A stretch of DNA of 48,636 bases from positions 1-48,636 of the forward strand of contig JABAYK010000005.1 in assembly GCA_018609045.1 (NCBI GenBank), read 5' to 3'. Below the pieces are notes generated by a model. The model had not been told where the DNA came from, ran no database searches, and worked only from the letters and a program-made list of their open reading frames with translations. This document shows positions 29,484 through 38,161 of the stretch, in pieces; position 1 is the first letter of the stretch, and every line of letters starts with the position of its first letter. The position numbers and the translations under genes are program-made. The stretch comes from Flavobacteriales bacterium. GTDB lineage: Bacteria; Bacteroidota; Bacteroidia; Flavobacteriales_G; Salibacteraceae.

Positions 29484-29491
29484 CGAAAGTA
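29484..29491 (-). promoter_or_regulatory. Candidate -7 promoter element of dnaB
   Basis: On the - strand the sequence is TACTTTCG, one change from TAnnTTTG. The same ten bases, TACTTTCGTA, occur before carB. It ends 5 bases before the dnaB ATG, predicting a leaderless or nearly leaderless mRNA. No clear -33 element was found. Confidence 0.45.
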
Positions 29492-29496
29492 GGGAT

Positions 29497-29524
29497 AAAA
29501 AAAGGGCTTCAGAAGTTAGAAGCC
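29497..29524 (-). terminator. Rho-independent terminator after accA
   Basis: On the - strand, GGCTTC (29524-29519) pairs with GAAGCC (29510-29505) across an eight-base loop. A C and then a run of seven T (29503-29497) follow. It lies 32 bases past the accA stop and just upstream of the dnaB promoter element, so it separates the two units. Confidence 0.8.
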
Positions 29525-29555
29525 AATTAAAGTTTTTAACGAATATTTAGAATAA

Positions 29556-30515
29556 TTATCTGCCCTTAAAAACACCCATTGCGGTGAATTTATTGATGCG
29601 ATCTTCAATTCTTTTTTCTGGAGATATTTTTTCTAATTCGGCAGTTAGCTTAATTATTTCAGTTTTCACATTTTGAAAAACTCCATCAGGGTCAGAATGA
29701 GCTCCACCTGCTGGTTCTTTAATTATTCCATCGATAAGCTTGTTCTCAAGCATATCATCTGCTGTAAGTTTAAGTGCTTCAGAGGCTCTTTCTTTCTGAT
29801 CCCAAGTGCGCCATAAAATAGATGAGCAAGACTCAGGAGAAATAACACTATACCAAGTGTTTTCAAGCATCATTACTTTGTCTCCCACACCAATTCCAAT
29901 AGCCCCACCAGATGCACCTTCGCCAATTACAATGCAAATTACAGGTACTTTTAATCCAAACATTTCGAAAATGTTTCTTGCAATAGCTTCGGCTTGGCCT
30001 CTTTCTTCTGCTTCTAATCCTGGAAATGCTCCTGGAGTATCAATAAAGGTGATAATTGGTTTGTTGAATTTTTCGGCCAACCTCATTAATCGTAAGGCTT
30101 TTCTGTATCCTTCAGGGTTTGCCATCCCAAAATTTCGGTATTGTCGCATTTTGGTATTGATGCCTTTTTGTTGACCAATTAACATGTAAGTTTTGCCATC
30201 TATTGAACCAAAACCTCCAATCATGGCTTTGTCATCTTTTACGTTTCTATCACCATGGAGTTCAATAAAATCGCCATTGGTTAAGTTTTGGATATAGCTT
30301 AATGTGTACGGTCTATCTGGATGACGAGAAATTTGTACCCTTTGCCAAGGAGTTAAATTTGAAAATATTTTCTTTCTGGTATCAGCAATCTTCTTTTCTA
30401 ACTCTTTTACAGTTTGATTTACATTAACATTGCTTTTGATGCTAATTGTTTTAGCCTGATCCAATTGTTCAATTAAATCTGCAATGGGTTGTTCAAAATC
30501 TAAATATGTAGCCAT
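29556..30515 (-). CDS. accA: Acetyl-CoA carboxylase carboxyltransferase subunit alpha
   Basis: AccA pairs with AccD to move the carboxyl group from biotin to acetyl-CoA, making malonyl-CoA for fatty acid synthesis. The 319-residue length is normal. Hallmarks are the N-terminal coiled region, [31 protein letters not shown], the oxyanion region [16 protein letters not shown], and the [16 protein letters not shown] segment. It is a single gene divergent from ispE and has its own terminator. accD is not in the window. Confidence 0.98.
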   Translation of the reverse strand: MATYLDFEQPIADLIEQLDQAKTISIKSNVNVNQTVKELEKKIADTRKKIFSNLTPWQRVQISRHPDRPYTLSYIQNLTNGDFIELHGDRNVKDDKAMIGGFGSIDGKTYMLIGQQKGINTKMRQYRNFGMANPEGYRKALRLMRLAEKFNKPIITFIDTPGAFPGLEAEERGQAEAIARNIFEMFGLKVPVICIVIGEGASGGAIGIGVGDKVMMLENTWYSVISPESCSSILWRTWDQKERASEALKLTADDMLENKLIDGIIKEPAGGAHSDPDGVFQNVKTEIIKLTAELEKISPEKRIEDRINKFTAMGVFKGR

Positions 30516-30534
30516 AAAATTTAGGTTTAGTCGG

Positions 30535-30542
30535 CAAATTTA
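30535..30542 (-). promoter_or_regulatory. Candidate -7 promoter element of accA
   Basis: The - strand reads TAAATTTG, an exact TAnnTTTG match. It ends 20 bases before the accA ATG, for a leader of about 16 bases. A TTT about 18 bases further upstream may be a weak -33 element. It lies in the 83-base gap shared with divergent ispE. Confidence 0.5.
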
Positions 30543-30598
30543 AATTCTTTTGCCAATCGAAAATTTTTAGTGTTAATAATTAACTCCCTTTTTTGGTT

Positions 30599-31402
30599 AT
30601 GATTGATTTTCCAAACGGAAAAATAAATTTAGGCTTACATGTTACTTCAAAGAGGCAGGATGGTTTTCATAATTTAGAAAGTATTTTTTATCCTGTTAAA
30701 GTTAATGATGCACTTGAAATTATTGTAAAACCTGGTTCTGGAAAAGTTAACTTTCAAACTGAAGGGTTGCCAATTGAAGGGGATGTTGAGAATAACTTAA
30801 TTGTTAAAGCGGTTAAAAATTTTGGTGTAAAAACTTTTGATTACGAAATTTTCCTGCTCAAAAAAATTCCTATGGGTGGAGGTTTGGGAGGTGGAAGTTC
30901 AAATGGAACTTTTACCTTAAAGTTGTTGCAAAAATTAAATGCCTTGCAAACTAATGTTAATTTATTTGAGGCCTCTATGAGCTTGGGGAGCGATTGTGGT
31001 TTTTTTGTTTCAAATAAACCAAGCTTGGTAAAAGGTAGAGGTGAAATTGTTTCTGAGATTCCTTTGGATTTAAAAGGATATTACTTAAAACTGGTTTTTC
31101 CTAAAGTTCATGTTTCTACAAAAGTGGCCTTTGGTAAAATTAAACCTGTTAATAGGTCTATCGACTTTAAAAAAGTAGTTTCCCAGCCCCCAATACAATG
31201 GTCTGAATTTTTAATTAATGATTTTGAAAAGGGAGTTGTAAATGAATTTCCCCAACTAAAAAATATTCAAAGTAATCTGATTAATCATGGGGCAGATTAT
31301 GCAGCTATGAGTGGCAGCGGAAGTTCATTTTATGGAATATACAACTCAGAAAAAGTTTTTGAGCAAGCCACTGAATTTGAGGAATTTAATATGCCATTGT
31401 AA
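30599..31402 (+). CDS. ispE: 4-diphosphocytidyl-2-C-methyl-D-erythritol kinase
   Basis: IspE phosphorylates CDP-methylerythritol in the non-mevalonate isoprenoid pathway. The ATG at 30599 gives 267 residues. A TTG two codons earlier is in frame but unneeded. GHMP-kinase features are the N-terminal FPNGKINLGLHV with Lys8, the ATP loop PMGGGLGGGSSNGT (91-104), the catalytic Asp near 131 (SLGSDCGFF) and the C-terminal AAMSGSGSSFYGIY loop. Its TAA directly abuts the stop of the converging LptF/G gene. No other MEP-pathway gene is nearby. Confidence 0.97.
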   Translation: MIDFPNGKINLGLHVTSKRQDGFHNLESIFYPVKVNDALEIIVKPGSGKVNFQTEGLPIEGDVENNLIVKAVKNFGVKTFDYEIFLLKKIPMGGGLGGGSSNGTFTLKLLQKLNALQTNVNLFEASMSLGSDCGFFVSNKPSLVKGRGEIVSEIPLDLKGYYLKLVFPKVHVSTKVAFGKIKPVNRSIDFKKVVSQPPIQWSEFLINDFEKGVVNEFPQLKNIQSNLINHGADYAAMSGSGSSFYGIYNSEKVFEQATEFEEFNMPL

Positions 31403-32482
31403 TTATTTATGGGCCTTTTGGATGAGGTAAATCGCAACAAAAGAGAACATAATATTTGGAAACCAAGTAGCAATAAATGGGTCTAAACCGGCATTGGTGG
31501 CGTAAACTGAACTTACCTTCATAAACAAAATATAACTTACTGCCAATAAAAGGCCTAAAGCTAAATGGGCTCCAATTCCACCTCTTACTTTTCTACTAGA
31601 GATAGAAACCCCAATTATGGTTAGAATATAAGTAGCAAATGGTAACGAGCTTCTCGTGTATTTTTCAATTTCGAAAAGGGGAACATCTTCATTGCCTTTT
31701 AGTTTTTCTTCTTCAATAAACTCGTTTAATTTTCCATAATCCATCATTTGAATGGATATGGTTTTTCTAGAAGAAAAGTCATCTGGGGTTATGTTTAATG
31801 TTGTATCAATTCGAGCACCTTTTCTCAAAGTTTCTTTGCCATTTTTTATTTCTCTAATCTGGTAATTCTGCACAATCCATTTGTTTGTAGTACTATCCCA
31901 TCGAGCGGTATTACCCATTAACTTTTGTATCATTTCTCCATTTTCCCATTTTTCGAAAGAAATTTTAAAGCCTGTTTGTCTATCAGTATTAAAACTTTCG
32001 AAGTACAAAAACTCATCTGGGGCAATTTGCTTGTGTATATTTTTATTATGATTTCTGAATTTGTAGCGCAAATAGGTATCTTCAAAAGCAATTCTAGATT
32101 CGTTTGCTTTAGGCAATAACCAATGATTTAAGTACAAAGAAATTGAAGCCAATAATGTTGCCGCAATCAAGTATGGAACAAGTACTCTTTTAAACGAAAT
32201 ACCTGCACTTAAAATGGCAACAATTTCAGAGTTACTAGCCATTTTTGAGGTGAAGAATATTACGGCAATAAATATTAAAAGTGGAGAGAATAGGTTACCA
32301 TAAAACAAGATGAAGTTAAGGTAATAATCAACAAGAATTCCTTTTAAAGGTGCTTCTCTTTTTATGAAATCATCAATTTGTTCGCTAACATCAAAAATGA
32401 TAGCAATAAGCATAATTACTCCTAAAATAAAAAAGAAGGTGGTTAAAAACTTCTTGATGATATATAAATCGAGTTTTTTCAA
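31403..32482 (-). CDS. LptF/LptG family permease
   Basis: This is an inner-membrane permease of the YjgP/YjgQ family (359 residues), part of the LptB2FG exporter that extracts lipopolysaccharide for transport to the cell surface. Three N-terminal helices (about 12-35, 50-76 and 100-122) precede a periplasmic domain of about 150 residues, then three C-terminal helices. The N-terminal YIIKKFLTTFF and the SNSEIVAILSAGIS cytoplasmic loop are typical. It follows tgt with one base between them. Whether it fills the LptF or LptG position cannot be told here. Confidence 0.9.
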   Translation of the reverse strand: MKKLDLYIIKKFLTTFFFILGVIMLIAIIFDVSEQIDDFIKREAPLKGILVDYYLNFILFYGNLFSPLLIFIAVIFFTSKMASNSEIVAILSAGISFKRVLVPYLIAATLLASISLYLNHWLLPKANESRIAFEDTYLRYKFRNHNKNIHKQIAPDEFLYFESFNTDRQTGFKISFEKWENGEMIQKLMGNTARWDSTTNKWIVQNYQIREIKNGKETLRKGARIDTTLNITPDDFSSRKTISIQMMDYGKLNEFIEEEKLKGNEDVPLFEIEKYTRSSLPFATYILTIIGVSISSRKVRGGIGAHLALGLLLAVSYILFMKVSSVYATNAGLDPFIATWFPNIMFSFVAIYLIQKAHK

Positions 32483-32483
32483 T

Positions 32484-33611
32484 TTATAGCTTTCTACTTG
32501 TTTTAATTATCATATCTTTTTTCCAAGATACAAATGTACCATCTGCTATTTTTTTTCTAGCTTCATCAACCAACCATAAATAAAAACTAAGGTTGTGCAA
32601 GCTTGCAATCATAGGACCTAAAATTTCACCAGAAACTACTAAATGGCGCAAATAGGCTTTAGAATATTGAGAATCTACAAAGGCAACACCATTTGGGTCA
32701 ATTGGAGAAAAGTCATTTTCCCACTTTTTATTTTTTATGTTTATTACCCCTTCTGAAGTAAAAAGTTGGCCATTTCTTCCGTTTCTTGTTGGCATAACAC
32801 AATCGAACATATCAACCCCTAACGCAATGCATTCTAAAATATTCCATGGTGTTCCAACTCCCATCAAATATCTTGGTTTGTCTTTAGGTAATATATTGCA
32901 AACTAGTTCGGTATTCTTGTACATATCTTCGGCCGGCTCTCCAACAGAAAGTCCTCCAATAGCATTGCCAATGCAGTTTTTAGAGGCAACAAACTCAGCC
33001 GATTGTTTTCTTAAATCATCATAAGTACTGCCTTGAACTATTGGAAACAACATTTGGTTAAATCCATAAAGGGGATCGTTTTGATTTAAAAAATCGATAC
33101 ATCGGTTTAACCACCTGTGGGTAATTTCCATAGAGTTTTTGGCATAGTGGAAATCACTAGGGTAGGGAGGACACTCATCGAAAGCCATGATAATATCTGC
33201 TCCAATATTTCGTTGAATTTCCATTGATTTTTCAGGACTAAAAAGATGCTTTGAGCCATCAATATGTGATGAAAACTTAACACCTTCTTCAGTAATTTTT
33301 CGGTTTTCTGCTAAACTAAAAACCTGGTAGCCTCCACTATCGGTTAAAATTGGCAAATCCCAATTCATAAATTTATGGAGCCCTCCAGCTTGATTTAAAA
33401 TATTTGTGCCGGGTCTCAAATACAAATGGTAGGTGTTTCCTAAAATAATTTGGGCTTTTACCTCATTAATAAGGTCACGATGGTAAACTGCTTTTACACT
33501 TCCAACCGTACCAACTGGCATAAAAATGGGTGTTTTTATTTCGCCATGTGGAGTTTGCAAAGAGCCTAGCCTAGCTGCCGATTGATCATCAGTTTTAAGT
33601 AAAGAAAACAT
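32484..33611 (-). CDS. tgt: tRNA-guanine transglycosylase lacking zinc cysteines
   Basis: TGT swaps guanine 34 for preQ1 in queuosine tRNAs. The 375-residue protein keeps the catalytic aspartates: Asp91 in LTDSGGYQVFSL and Asp270 in MFDCVMPTRNGRNG, plus IGGLSVGE. The C-terminal zinc site is altered. Where E. coli TGT has Cys-x-Cys-x-x-Cys, this protein has Gly308, Ala310 and Asp313 in DPNGVAFVDSQYSKAYLRHL. Only the fourth ligand, His339 (SLHNL), remains. The fold around the site is otherwise aligned without gaps. It is followed by the LptF/G gene after one base. Confidence 0.95.
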   Translation of the reverse strand: MFSLLKTDDQSAARLGSLQTPHGEIKTPIFMPVGTVGSVKAVYHRDLINEVKAQIILGNTYHLYLRPGTNILNQAGGLHKFMNWDLPILTDSGGYQVFSLAENRKITEEGVKFSSHIDGSKHLFSPEKSMEIQRNIGADIIMAFDECPPYPSDFHYAKNSMEITHRWLNRCIDFLNQNDPLYGFNQMLFPIVQGSTYDDLRKQSAEFVASKNCIGNAIGGLSVGEPAEDMYKNTELVCNILPKDKPRYLMGVGTPWNILECIALGVDMFDCVMPTRNGRNGQLFTSEGVINIKNKKWENDFSPIDPNGVAFVDSQYSKAYLRHLVVSGEILGPMIASLHNLSFYLWLVDEARKKIADGTFVSWKKDMIIKTSRKL

Positions 33612-33691
33612 ACCTTAAATTTTGGGCAAAGGTGCATTTAAAATTTAAAAAATAATTGTGTGAAAAAAGTTGAAAAGTAGTTTCATTAAGA

Positions 33692-33722
33692 TTTGTTTTT
33701 GCAAACAATACCGCTAATATTG
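33692..33722 (+). promoter_or_regulatory. Candidate promoter of the family 2 glycosyltransferase gene
   Basis: TTTG (33692-33695; counted as T92-T94, G95) and TAATATTG (33715-33722) are 19 bases apart, the usual spacing. The -7 element differs from TAnnTTTG at one base. It ends 10 bases before the ATG at 33732, which supports that start over the in-frame TTG at 33693. Confidence 0.5.
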
Positions 33723-33731
33723 AAACCACAA

Positions 33732-34871
33732 ATGTTGATAGATATAAACCCGTTTTTTTTATTTTTTGTTTGCTATTCGGGCTTTTATCTTCTATTCTTA
33801 ACTATTTGGTTTTTTAGGCTTCATCAAAAAAACTACAAGGAGAAAAAGGCTCCAAAGGTTGAAGTAAAATTTGATGGAATTTCAATTGTAGTTGCCGCTA
33901 GAAATGAAGCCCAAAATTTACTTGAACTAGTTCCACAGCTTTTTAACCAAGATTATCCTTCTTTCGAAGTTATTGTAATTGACGATTGTTCTTATGATAA
34001 TACAACTGATGTTTTACTGGCATTAAAAGCAAAGTACAATAACTTTAAAACTATTAAGGTTGTAGAAAGTAATAAGTTTAATGGTGGAAAAAAGTTTGCT
34101 TTAACTCTAGGAATTAAAGGGGCCATTTTTGAAAATTTGGTTTTTATTGATGCAGATTGCAGGCCTTCATCAACTCAATGGTTAAAAAGTTTTGGTCGAA
34201 AATTTAGCGAAGGCTATGATTTTGTAATTGGTTATGGTGGATATACCAAACAAAAATCAGTTTTAAATTTTTTAATACGAACCGATACAGATTTAATTGC
34301 CTCAGATTATTTTGCTGCAGCGTCGTGGAAAATGCCTTACATGGCAGTTGGCAGAAATTTGGGTTACAAAAAAGATTTGTTTTTTAAACACAAAGGGTTT
34401 GCAAAGCATATGCATCTAAAATCTGGTGATGATGATTTGTTTTTAAATCAGGTTGCCCCAAAAGCAAAGGTGGGTTATTTGTTAAATTCAGATGCAAACA
34501 CTTTTTCTTTTCCCAAAGAAACATTTGTTGAGTGGTTTAGCCAAAAACAAAGACATGTAAGCACCTTCAAGTATTATCCAATTTCAAAAAAGATTTTGTT
34601 AGCCTCTTTATGGTGGATTAAGTTATTGATTTATATTGCTTTTGGGTTAGCCCTTTTTACCAACCCAGATAAACTGATAATGGTCATAGGAATATTTTTC
34701 GGTTTACAATTAATTCGCATATTGGTTTTGTACCAGATTATGATGCGATTTGAAAATACTAAGTTAGTTTGGGGATTGGTAATTTTTGAGCCAATACTAA
34801 TTTTATTTCAAATTTTGTTTCCATTAATAAATTTGGTGAAAAAAGAAATTGAATGGAAGAGCAATATTTAA
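33732..34871 (+). CDS. Family 2 glycosyltransferase, membrane-anchored
   Basis: This is a GT-A-fold inverting glycosyltransferase of 379 residues. An N-terminal membrane helix (about 6-28) precedes the catalytic domain, with ISIVVAARNEAQNL, the nucleotide-binding VIDDCSYDN and the metal-binding FIDADCRPS. A QxxRH-like QKQRHVST motif occurs near the end of the domain. Two or three C-terminal helices follow. The layout resembles processive or lipid-linked transferases; donor and acceptor are unknown. The ATG at 33732 is chosen because a promoter element overlaps the region before it. Its end overlaps the sigma factor gene by 19 bases. Confidence 0.9.
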   Translation: MLIDINPFFLFFVCYSGFYLLFLTIWFFRLHQKNYKEKKAPKVEVKFDGISIVVAARNEAQNLLELVPQLFNQDYPSFEVIVIDDCSYDNTTDVLLALKAKYNNFKTIKVVESNKFNGGKKFALTLGIKGAIFENLVFIDADCRPSSTQWLKSFGRKFSEGYDFVIGYGGYTKQKSVLNFLIRTDTDLIASDYFAAASWKMPYMAVGRNLGYKKDLFFKHKGFAKHMHLKSGDDDLFLNQVAPKAKVGYLLNSDANTFSFPKETFVEWFSQKQRHVSTFKYYPISKKILLASLWWIKLLIYIAFGLALFTNPDKLIMVIGIFFGLQLIRILVLYQIMMRFENTKLVWGLVIFEPILILFQILFPLINLVKKEIEWKSNI

Positions 34872-35461
34872 ACTTAAGTGATAAGGTCCGAATCGATTTA
34901 GGGATTATCCAAAAGGCTCTTTCTGTTAATCAGCATGCTTATGCAGATTTATTGGCACATTATAAAGAAGCTGTTTATTTCATGATTTTAAAAATGGTTT
35001 CTGACCCAATTGAAGCAGAAGATTTAACTATTGAATCATTTGGAAAAGCATTTAAAAAACTTCATTTATACGAACCAAAATTTGCCTTTAGTACATGGCT
35101 TTTTAAAATAGCCACAAACAATACAATAGATTTTTTAAGAAAGAAAAGGGCTTCTACAGTTTCTATTGATACAGGCTTTACTGATGAGTATGGCGAAAAT
35201 TACCTTTATGATTTGCCATCGAAAGGTTTGTCTCCCGAAGCAGATTTTATTCGCGAACAAAAGCATGATATTTTACACAAGGTGGTAGATCATTTGAAGC
35301 CTCGATATAAAAAATTGGTGATACTGAGATACTTTGATGAGCTAAGTTATGAGGAAATTTCTCAAGAATTGAATATTCCAATTGGCACTGTAAAAGCTCA
35401 GTTGTTTAGAGCTAAGGCTTTGTTAAATAATATTTTAAACCCAACAAAAGATAATTTTTAA
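34853..35461 (+). CDS. ECF-type sigma-70 family RNA polymerase sigma factor
   Basis: This 202-residue protein has sigma region 2 (about 30-100, with DPIEAEDLTIESFGKAF and FSTWLFKIATNNTIDFLRKK) and region 4 (about 145-197, with YEEISQELNIPIGTVKAQLF). Regions 1.1 and 3 are absent, so it is an ECF sigma factor. Its start lies inside the preceding glycosyltransferase gene (19-base overlap), suggesting coupled translation. No anti-sigma factor gene is adjacent: rsmG follows after two bases. Target promoters are unknown. Confidence 0.93.
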   Translation: MEEQYLNLSDKVRIDLGIIQKALSVNQHAYADLLAHYKEAVYFMILKMVSDPIEAEDLTIESFGKAFKKLHLYEPKFAFSTWLFKIATNNTIDFLRKKRASTVSIDTGFTDEYGENYLYDLPSKGLSPEADFIREQKHDILHKVVDHLKPRYKKLVILRYFDELSYEEISQELNIPIGTVKAQLFRAKALLNNILNPTKDNF

Positions 35462-35463
35462 GT

Positions 35464-36084
35464 TTGGAAACTGAACTAATAGTAAAGTACTTTCCTGAAA
35501 TTGAAGAGGAAAAAATTGAACAATTTAAAGAGCTGAAAAGTCTTTTTGGGTTTTGGAATGAGAAAATAAATCTAATCTCCAGAAAAGATTTTGATTCGTT
35601 TTATGAAAAGCATGTTCTTCACTCTTTGGCAATAGCTAAAGCTTATCCTTTTTTGCCAAACCAAAAAATTATGGACATTGGCACAGGTGGGGGTTTTCCG
35701 GGTTTGCCTTTGGCGATTTTCTACCCCGAAACGCATTTTACTTTGGTAGATTCTATTGGGAAAAAAATAATGGTGATTGATGAAATAGCACAATCGTTAA
35801 ACCTTGAAAATATTATTACCATTAATGATAGAGCCGAAAACGTAAATGACAAATTTCATTATGTTACCAATAGGGCAGTTGCACCATTAATTAAACTTTG
35901 GAGTTGGACCAAAGGAAAATACCTAGATTCTTCTAAATTTAAGGGAGGCTTAATATCGCTTAAAGGAGGAGATTTAAATGAAGAAATAATAAATGCAAAA
36001 AAACAGGTTGAGCAAACCGAAATAAAAACATTCTTTGATGAGCCATTTTTTGAAACCAAAAAAGTGCTTTTTATTCGCGTTTAA
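35464..36084 (+). CDS. rsmG: 16S rRNA (guanine527-N7)-methyltransferase RsmG
   Basis: RsmG methylates G527 of 16S rRNA. The 206-residue protein has the N-terminal family part FWNEKINLISRKD and HVLHSLAIA, the SAM-binding motif IMDIGTGGGFPG (69-80), and TNRAVAPL. The start is TTG at 35464, two bases after the sigma factor stop. No ATG is available upstream and the N terminus aligns well with the family. It ends in an interlocked TTAA stop with the converging ABC exporter. Confidence 0.95.
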   Translation: METELIVKYFPEIEEEKIEQFKELKSLFGFWNEKINLISRKDFDSFYEKHVLHSLAIAKAYPFLPNQKIMDIGTGGGFPGLPLAIFYPETHFTLVDSIGKKIMVIDEIAQSLNLENIITINDRAENVNDKFHYVTNRAVAPLIKLWSWTKGKYLDSSKFKGGLISLKGGDLNEEIINAKKQVEQTEIKTFFDEPFFETKKVLFIRV

Positions 36085-37832
36085 TTAGTGTTCTGAAGTT
36101 CAACCAATCGTTTGAATATTCCCGAATCTTTACTTACCAAGTTATTGTAAGAGCCTGTTTCAGATATTTTTCCGTTTTCGATAACATAAATGGTATCCAC
36201 ATTTTTTATGGTACTTAAACGGTGAGCTATAATTATTGAAGTTCGGCCAATCATTAATTTTTCTAATGCCTCTTGCACCAAACTTTCAGATTCTGAGTCT
36301 AAAGAACTTGTGGCTTCATCTAAAATTAAAATTTTCGGATTTCTCAGTACCGCTCTAGCAATGGCAATTCTTTGTTTTTGTCCACCAGATAGTTGAATTC
36401 CACGCTCGCCAACTAACGTTTTGTAGCCTTCTGGAAAACTGGAAATAAAATCATGAGCATTCGCTTTTTTGGCAGCTTCTTCCACATCAACATCAGTTGA
36501 ATTTGGTTTTCCATATAAAATATTCTCTTTTATTGTTCCTCCAAATAACATCACCTCTTGGGGCACAATGGCAATGTTCTCTCTGAGGTTAGTGAGGTTG
36601 TATTCGTTAATGTTTACGTTGTTGATTGAAATTTCTCCTTTTGTAACCTCATAAAATCTTAGTAATAAAGAAACCAAAGTTGATTTGCCTGCACCACTTT
36701 GGCCGACAAAAGCAATTTTTTCTCCTTGGTTAATTTTTAAGCTAATACTTTTAATAACTTCATTTTTAGCTCTATTTGGATAAGAAAAAGCAATTTCTTT
36801 AAATTCAATATTTCCAACCAAATCAAATTTCTCGTGAGTTGAGGTAGTATTGATTTCTTCAGGTGTTTCCTCAATAATATCTAATAAATTTTCTGTTGCA
36901 CCAGTAGCTTTAACTAATTGAGCATAAACATCAGCAATACCTCCAAATGATGCTCCAACAAAAACTGTATAAATCACAAATGATAATAAATCACCTTGGG
37001 TAATTTCACCACTTTCTTTTAAGAGTAAACCATACCAAATAACACCAATAATAGCCCCAAACAAACCGAAAATAATAAATGAAACAAAAGCCCCTCTGAA
37101 CCTCGCATTTGCAAGAGATATTTTTACAATTTTATTGATAGATAATTTGTATCTGTTTATTTCAAAAACTTCGTTTGCAAAAGCTTTTACCACATTAATA
37201 CCCTGTAATGTTTCTTCTACAACAGTATTTGATTCAGCAATAATGTCTTGTGTTTGCTTTGATAATTTGCCAATAAATCTCCCGAAGAAGTAGGCTATTA
37301 AAGCAATTATTGGAACTACAGCCAACATAAAAATTGTAAGCTTTCCAGATATGGTAGATAACATAATAATGCCACCCAAAATGGTTAAAATTTGCCTTAA
37401 GAACTCAGCAATAGAAGTGGTAAAAGTTGTTTGTAATAGCGAAATATCTGCTGAAATTCTTGAATTTAACTCACCAACACGCCTAGTGTTAAAAAATTGA
37501 ATGGGCAGCTTTATTAAGTTGGTGTAAGTTTTTTCTCTTAGTAAGGCCAAACCCTTTTGGGTAACAATTTCGAATAGATAAATTCTTAAAAACGAAAAAA
37601 TGGCATTGGCTAAAAAAATTAATAGCAGCACAATGGCTAAGTTATTTATTTCTTGGGTGGTATTTTTATCAAGTAAACCGCCTAATAAATAAGGAAATGT
37701 TAACGTAGCTGCGCTCGAAAGAAATAAAAATAATAATCCAACAAAAAAGTAAATTTTATATGGAGAGAAATATTTAAAAAGCCTAAAACTTTTTTTAATT
37801 GCCGATTTTTTTAATTTTTCTCTTTTTGCCAT
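36081..37832 (-). CDS. ABC exporter, MsbA-like (fused membrane and ATPase domains)
   Basis: This is a half-transporter of 583 residues that should act as a homodimer, exporting lipid or drug-like substrates across the inner membrane. The six-helix membrane domain covers about residues 25-310. The ATPase domain carries Walker A GQSGAGKS (377-384), signature LSGGQ (481-485), Walker B ILILDEATSSLD and the H-loop IIAHRLST. The ATG at 37832 is chosen over a TTG four codons upstream. An exact TAATTTTG promoter element lies just before it. Lipid A-core flipping is a possible role but not shown by sequence. Confidence 0.93.
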   Translation of the reverse strand: MAKREKLKKSAIKKSFRLFKYFSPYKIYFFVGLLFLFLSSAATLTFPYLLGGLLDKNTTQEINNLAIVLLLIFLANAIFSFLRIYLFEIVTQKGLALLREKTYTNLIKLPIQFFNTRRVGELNSRISADISLLQTTFTTSIAEFLRQILTILGGIIMLSTISGKLTIFMLAVVPIIALIAYFFGRFIGKLSKQTQDIIAESNTVVEETLQGINVVKAFANEVFEINRYKLSINKIVKISLANARFRGAFVSFIIFGLFGAIIGVIWYGLLLKESGEITQGDLLSFVIYTVFVGASFGGIADVYAQLVKATGATENLLDIIEETPEEINTTSTHEKFDLVGNIEFKEIAFSYPNRAKNEVIKSISLKINQGEKIAFVGQSGAGKSTLVSLLLRFYEVTKGEISINNVNINEYNLTNLRENIAIVPQEVMLFGGTIKENILYGKPNSTDVDVEEAAKKANAHDFISSFPEGYKTLVGERGIQLSGGQKQRIAIARAVLRNPKILILDEATSSLDSESESLVQEALEKLMIGRTSIIIAHRLSTIKNVDTIYVIENGKISETGSYNNLVSKDSGIFKRLVELQNTN

Positions 37833-37841
37833 AATCAACCA

Positions 37842-37849
37842 CAAAATTA
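37842..37849 (-). promoter_or_regulatory. Candidate -7 promoter element of the ABC exporter
   Basis: The - strand reads TAATTTTG, an exact TAnnTTTG match ending 10 bases before the ATG at 37832. The expected leader is about 6 bases. No clear -33 element was found. It lies back to back with the rpmH promoter in the same 110-base gap. Confidence 0.45.
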
Positions 37850-37875
37850 ACTTTTAACATTTTTAAAATATTTTA

Positions 37876-37906
37876 TTTGCAGTTGAAAAAAAGAAAACTA
37901 TTTTTG
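37876..37906 (+). promoter_or_regulatory. Promoter of rpmH
   Basis: TTTG (37876-37879) and TATTTTTG (37899-37906) match the Bacteroidota -33 and -7 elements exactly, with the optimal 19-base spacing. The leader to the rpmH ATG is about 33 bases. This is the best promoter match in the window. Confidence 0.75.
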
Positions 37907-37942
37907 CAGGCTCAATTACGAACATAGTCAATACATATAAAG

Positions 37943-38107
37943 ATGAAAAGAACATTTCAACCTTCTAACAGAAAAAGAAGAAACAAACATGGTTTTAAAG
38001 CTAGAATGGCTACTAAAGCTGGAAGAAAAGTTTTAGCCGCTAGAAGGGCGAAAGGAAGAAAAAAACTTTCTGTTTCTGACGAAATGAATAGAAAAGGTAA
38101 CGCTTAA
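37943..38107 (+). CDS. rpmH: 50S ribosomal protein L34
   Basis: L34 is a small basic protein of the large ribosomal subunit. The 54 residues include the family signature [20 protein letters not shown] and a basic tail ([14 protein letters not shown]). The gene is monocistronic. A strong promoter precedes it and a hairpin terminator follows. The usual neighbours rnpA and dnaA are absent; instead an ABC exporter diverges from it and an alpha/beta hydrolase converges. Confidence 0.97.
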   Translation: MKRTFQPSNRKRRNKHGFKARMATKAGRKVLAARRAKGRKKLSVSDEMNRKGNA

Positions 38108-38129
38108 TTCTATTAATAATATTTAAATT

Positions 38130-38161
38130 AAGCCTTCTTGCTTTTAGCTTGAAGGCTTTTT
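38130..38161 (+). terminator. Rho-independent terminator after rpmH
   Basis: AAGCCTTC (38130-38137) pairs with GAAGGCTT (38151-38158) across a 13-base loop and runs into a stretch of T residues. It ends at the stop codon of the converging hydrolase gene. On the opposite strand no T run follows, so it mainly serves rpmH. Confidence 0.8.

Noticed and set aside
33627..33634. CACCTTTG as a -7 element for tgt on the - strand
   Set aside because: The first base of the pattern is wrong and no -33 TTTG is at a suitable distance.
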